NCBI RefSeq assembly: GCF_963662255.1
Contig: NC_085047.1
Location: 16,660,924 to 16,724,923, forward strand
Source: Cinclus cinclus
Taxonomy: Eukaryota; Chordata; Aves; Passeriformes; Cinclidae
DNA: 64,000 nucleotides
Reading direction: 5' to 3'
The notes beneath the pieces are model-generated. The model was given only the letters and a program-made list of their open reading frames with translations. It searched no databases and was not told the origin of the DNA. Shown here piece by piece: positions 60,626 to 64,000 of the stretch. Numbering within the stretch: the first letter of the stretch is position 1; every line of letters begins with the position of its first letter. The position numbers and the translations under genes are program-made.

Positions 60626-61300
60626 TCTCACCCAAGCACCAGGCCAGCACCTGTAGGTCACAGGACACAACAGAAAAGGTTTTCAAGACTCAGATTCTGT
60701 GGTTTGCAATTGCCCAAGAGCCTTCAGGGGAAGCAGGTATTTGACTCCCAGGCAGGTAAGCTGGAAGGGCTTTTATGATGATCAGTGCATAAAAGGGGGT
60801 GCCTACCACCATACTCTACTTACCTTGGCTTGATGTACACCACTACAGAACCCACCCTGCTTCATGATGATGGATGGCAAACCTAGCAAAAACAAATCAA
60901 TCATAAAACCACACTGGTATTCATTTCCACTGTGAGTTAATACTCCCATTCAGGTCATGTCTAAGGCAAATATTGGGAGAACTTCAAAATCCTTAAACTC
61001 TGGTTTTCTGGTTTGCAGTTAAAAAAAATTGTAAATATCCAAAGCTGGGGATAAATTTTTCAAACAGGTTCATAAAAAATGAAATATGTATTATATTATG
61101 TACATGCAGTAAACAGACTACGCTCCTAATTTTGCTGCCCTCTGAAAGAGTATTTTCCATAGCTCTTCTATGAGAAAATATGTGGAATAGTTCAATTGTT
61201 ACTGCAAAATACAGTATTGTTTGCACAACTGTATACAACTGCTTAAATGACAAGCAGAAATGTCTCAGGATAAAGCAGCAAGGAAATATTTGAAACAAGT
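60626..61300. other. Short intergenic stretch between PHLDB2 and ABHD10
   Basis: AT-rich sequence with no gene or clear repeat. It lies downstream of the most distal PHLDB2 polyadenylation candidate and upstream of the ABHD10 promoter. Confidence 0.5.
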
Positions 61301-61315
61301 GTATTTTTAAAAATG

Positions 61316-61321
61316 TTTATT
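61316..61321 (-). terminator. PHLDB2: Most distal candidate polyadenylation signal of PHLDB2
   Basis: AATAAA on the minus strand, followed by ACATTTTTAAAAATACACTT. Others at 61666-61671 and 61950-61955 would give shorter 3' UTRs. Confidence 0.45.
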
Positions 61322-63091
61322 GAAATGCCTTCATTGCATCATGCAGGATATAAAAATTATTAGAAAACCTTTATAACTATACTTAGGAGTAAAATCAAGA
61401 TACATTAGGGAAAAATAATAACTGTATAAACAAAAGCAATATACTTGATAGTGTTTTAAATTATAGATTACAGGTAGTGATTTGCACAGATGATAACAAT
61501 TATCTTGCAACAAGTCTCTTCTTTTATGATTCAAGTCAAAACTGATATTTGTCATGCTAAAACAACCACATCACCTGTGTATACCACAAACCTGTTCACT
61601 GCAGTTACAGGGTTTAAAAAGTATAACAAAAATATTCTGCCAGCATACTTCTATTCTGTTTTCAGTTTATTTGTTCAATCAAAAGCCATTAACTTTTCAT
61701 CAAGGCAAAAAAAAGGCTAGTGTGCTTTCCTCTAGTACACAAACCACAGAGCGTGTAAGTTTCAGTTACTGAAATAGAACCTCTTTAAAGTCATGACACT
61801 TTCTTGAAGTTCATTTCAATTAAATAATTTATATTTTTGCAGTATTACTCAAGGACTTGGAGGTGATTTTAAAATGGGAGACCACTGCACCTTCAGTATC
61901 TTTGCTGTTTTAGGAAACTCAATCTCTACTGTTTCAGATTTCAGGGGTTTTTATTCATACACTGCGTAGTGTAAACTCTTAGAACTCACCTCTCTCTTTT
62001 TAGTCTATTTGACAGCATTATTCTGTGCAGATATACATTAAACAACAAAACAACTCTATGGGAGAGAGAGTTGAAAGCTTGGCTCCAAAGAATTCAGATA
62101 GGTAGATATTTTGGTGCTGGCTTCAAGGCAGGCAATGCTTGAGAGGTTTCAATAGAGCGTTCACTTAGCACAGAATAAGATTAGAACCACACTGGGACCT
62201 TACTATAAAAGAAAAAGCTTATTCTGTTCAACAGGGAAGATTAAAAAAATCTCTCTTTATGAGGAAGTTAATACATGTATTTCCATTTCTCATCCTTGTG
62301 GAAAAAAAATGCATCTTTATAAAGCTATCCTTTTTTTTTTTTTTGAGCTCCATAGATGCAAACTTTAAACATACAGTTGTTGCCATTAAGTGTTTGAATG
62401 CACAGAATATAACAATTTAATTACATTAAAAGTCATTAAGAGTTTTGGCACTGTCCCCTTACAGAAAGTTAGGTACAAATAACAATATGAAAATGCAAGG
62501 GAATCATGTAACTCTTTGGCTCTGTTGTAACACTTAACTACTAAGGCAAGAACTGTATGTACCTTAGGGCTGCTTTTTTGTTTGCATTTTTATAAAATAC
62601 TTGACTAAAAGCTTTAAAAAGTCACCTAATCATCCATAAATGTCAAATGTTGCATATTAAAATATATGCTTATTACACCTTTTTTTTCACTACTACATTT
62701 TTTGCATACCAGTGAGGACACACACACTTGTAAACTGTTCAGTATAAATTTATGAAGACGTTCTCGTAAAAAGAATTTGTGTAAGAGAATTTGTAGAAAC
62801 TTATCATTCAATCAAGATGCTGTAATTAAAATTGCCTGATTATCCATTTTGGAGCACTATGATTCTCTCAACAGCTTTAAGCTCCTCCATTCCTATAAAG
62901 ATCAACTACAACAGGTAACACCCCCCCTCCCCTTTTCAATGCATTTGTAGCCCCCCTCTCAATCTGAGGTTTTGGGTGCACATCATAAGGGGGACATTTC
63001 AGGGTATTATTCACTGGCTTTTCAGCTGTCACTAGCTATGGCTAACTTCATTAGTTACATTATTGCAGGATGCCCTGTTGCTCCCCTTTTA
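61322..63091 (-). other. PHLDB2: Probable PHLDB2 3' UTR
   Basis: About 1.8 kb of AT-rich sequence after the stop codon, without recognised repeats or splice-compatible coding segments. Length is an estimate from hexamers. Confidence 0.5.
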
Positions 63092-63999
<908 letters not shown>

Positions 64000-64000
64000 A

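Overview
This window is vertebrate nuclear DNA, most likely from a bird. Genes are split into short exons with GT-AG introns. The interspersed repeats I can recognise are CR1-type LINE fragments ending in the ATTCTATGATTCTATG-like 3' motif, which is typical of bird and reptile genomes. I saw no Alu/B1-type SINEs or L1. The species cannot be fixed from sequence reading alone.

Four protein-coding genes lie on the minus strand, all in the same direction. In transcription order (right to left) they are: the last two coding exons of PHLDB2 (63.1-64.0 kb, running off the right edge); complete ABHD10 (53.4-59.9 kb, five exons, 289 aa); the complete coding part of TAGLN3 (33.6-43.0 kb, four coding exons, 199 aa); and the first nine coding exons of TMPRSS7 (1.2-17.2 kb, 381 aa, running off the left edge before the LDLR class A and serine protease domains). 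This order and orientation match the mammalian PHLDB2-ABHD10-TAGLN3-TMPRSS7 block (human 3q13). Every exon junction I joined keeps reading frame.

Layout: 1-17.25 kb is TMPRSS7 5' half and introns; 17.25-33.1 kb is a gene desert with simple repeats, including a perfect (TATTC)15 array and a 26-bp AT-rich palindrome; 33.1-43 kb is TAGLN3; 43-52.7 kb is intergenic with a well-preserved CR1 3' end; 52.7-59.9 kb is ABHD10 with a CpG-rich promoter; 60-61.3 kb holds two CR1 pieces in opposite orientation; 61.3-64 kb is PHLDB2 3' UTR and last exons. The genes are not functionally linked: a cytoskeletal/cortical adaptor, a mitochondrial thioesterase, a neuronal actin-associated protein and a membrane serine protease.

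I found no convincing undescribed biological system. The best second-look items are local: the ABHD10 tandem acceptor, the long poly(dA:dT) tract just upstream of ABHD10, an inverted pair of AP-1 sites in TAGLN3 intron, and the homeodomain-core palindrome in the gene desert.
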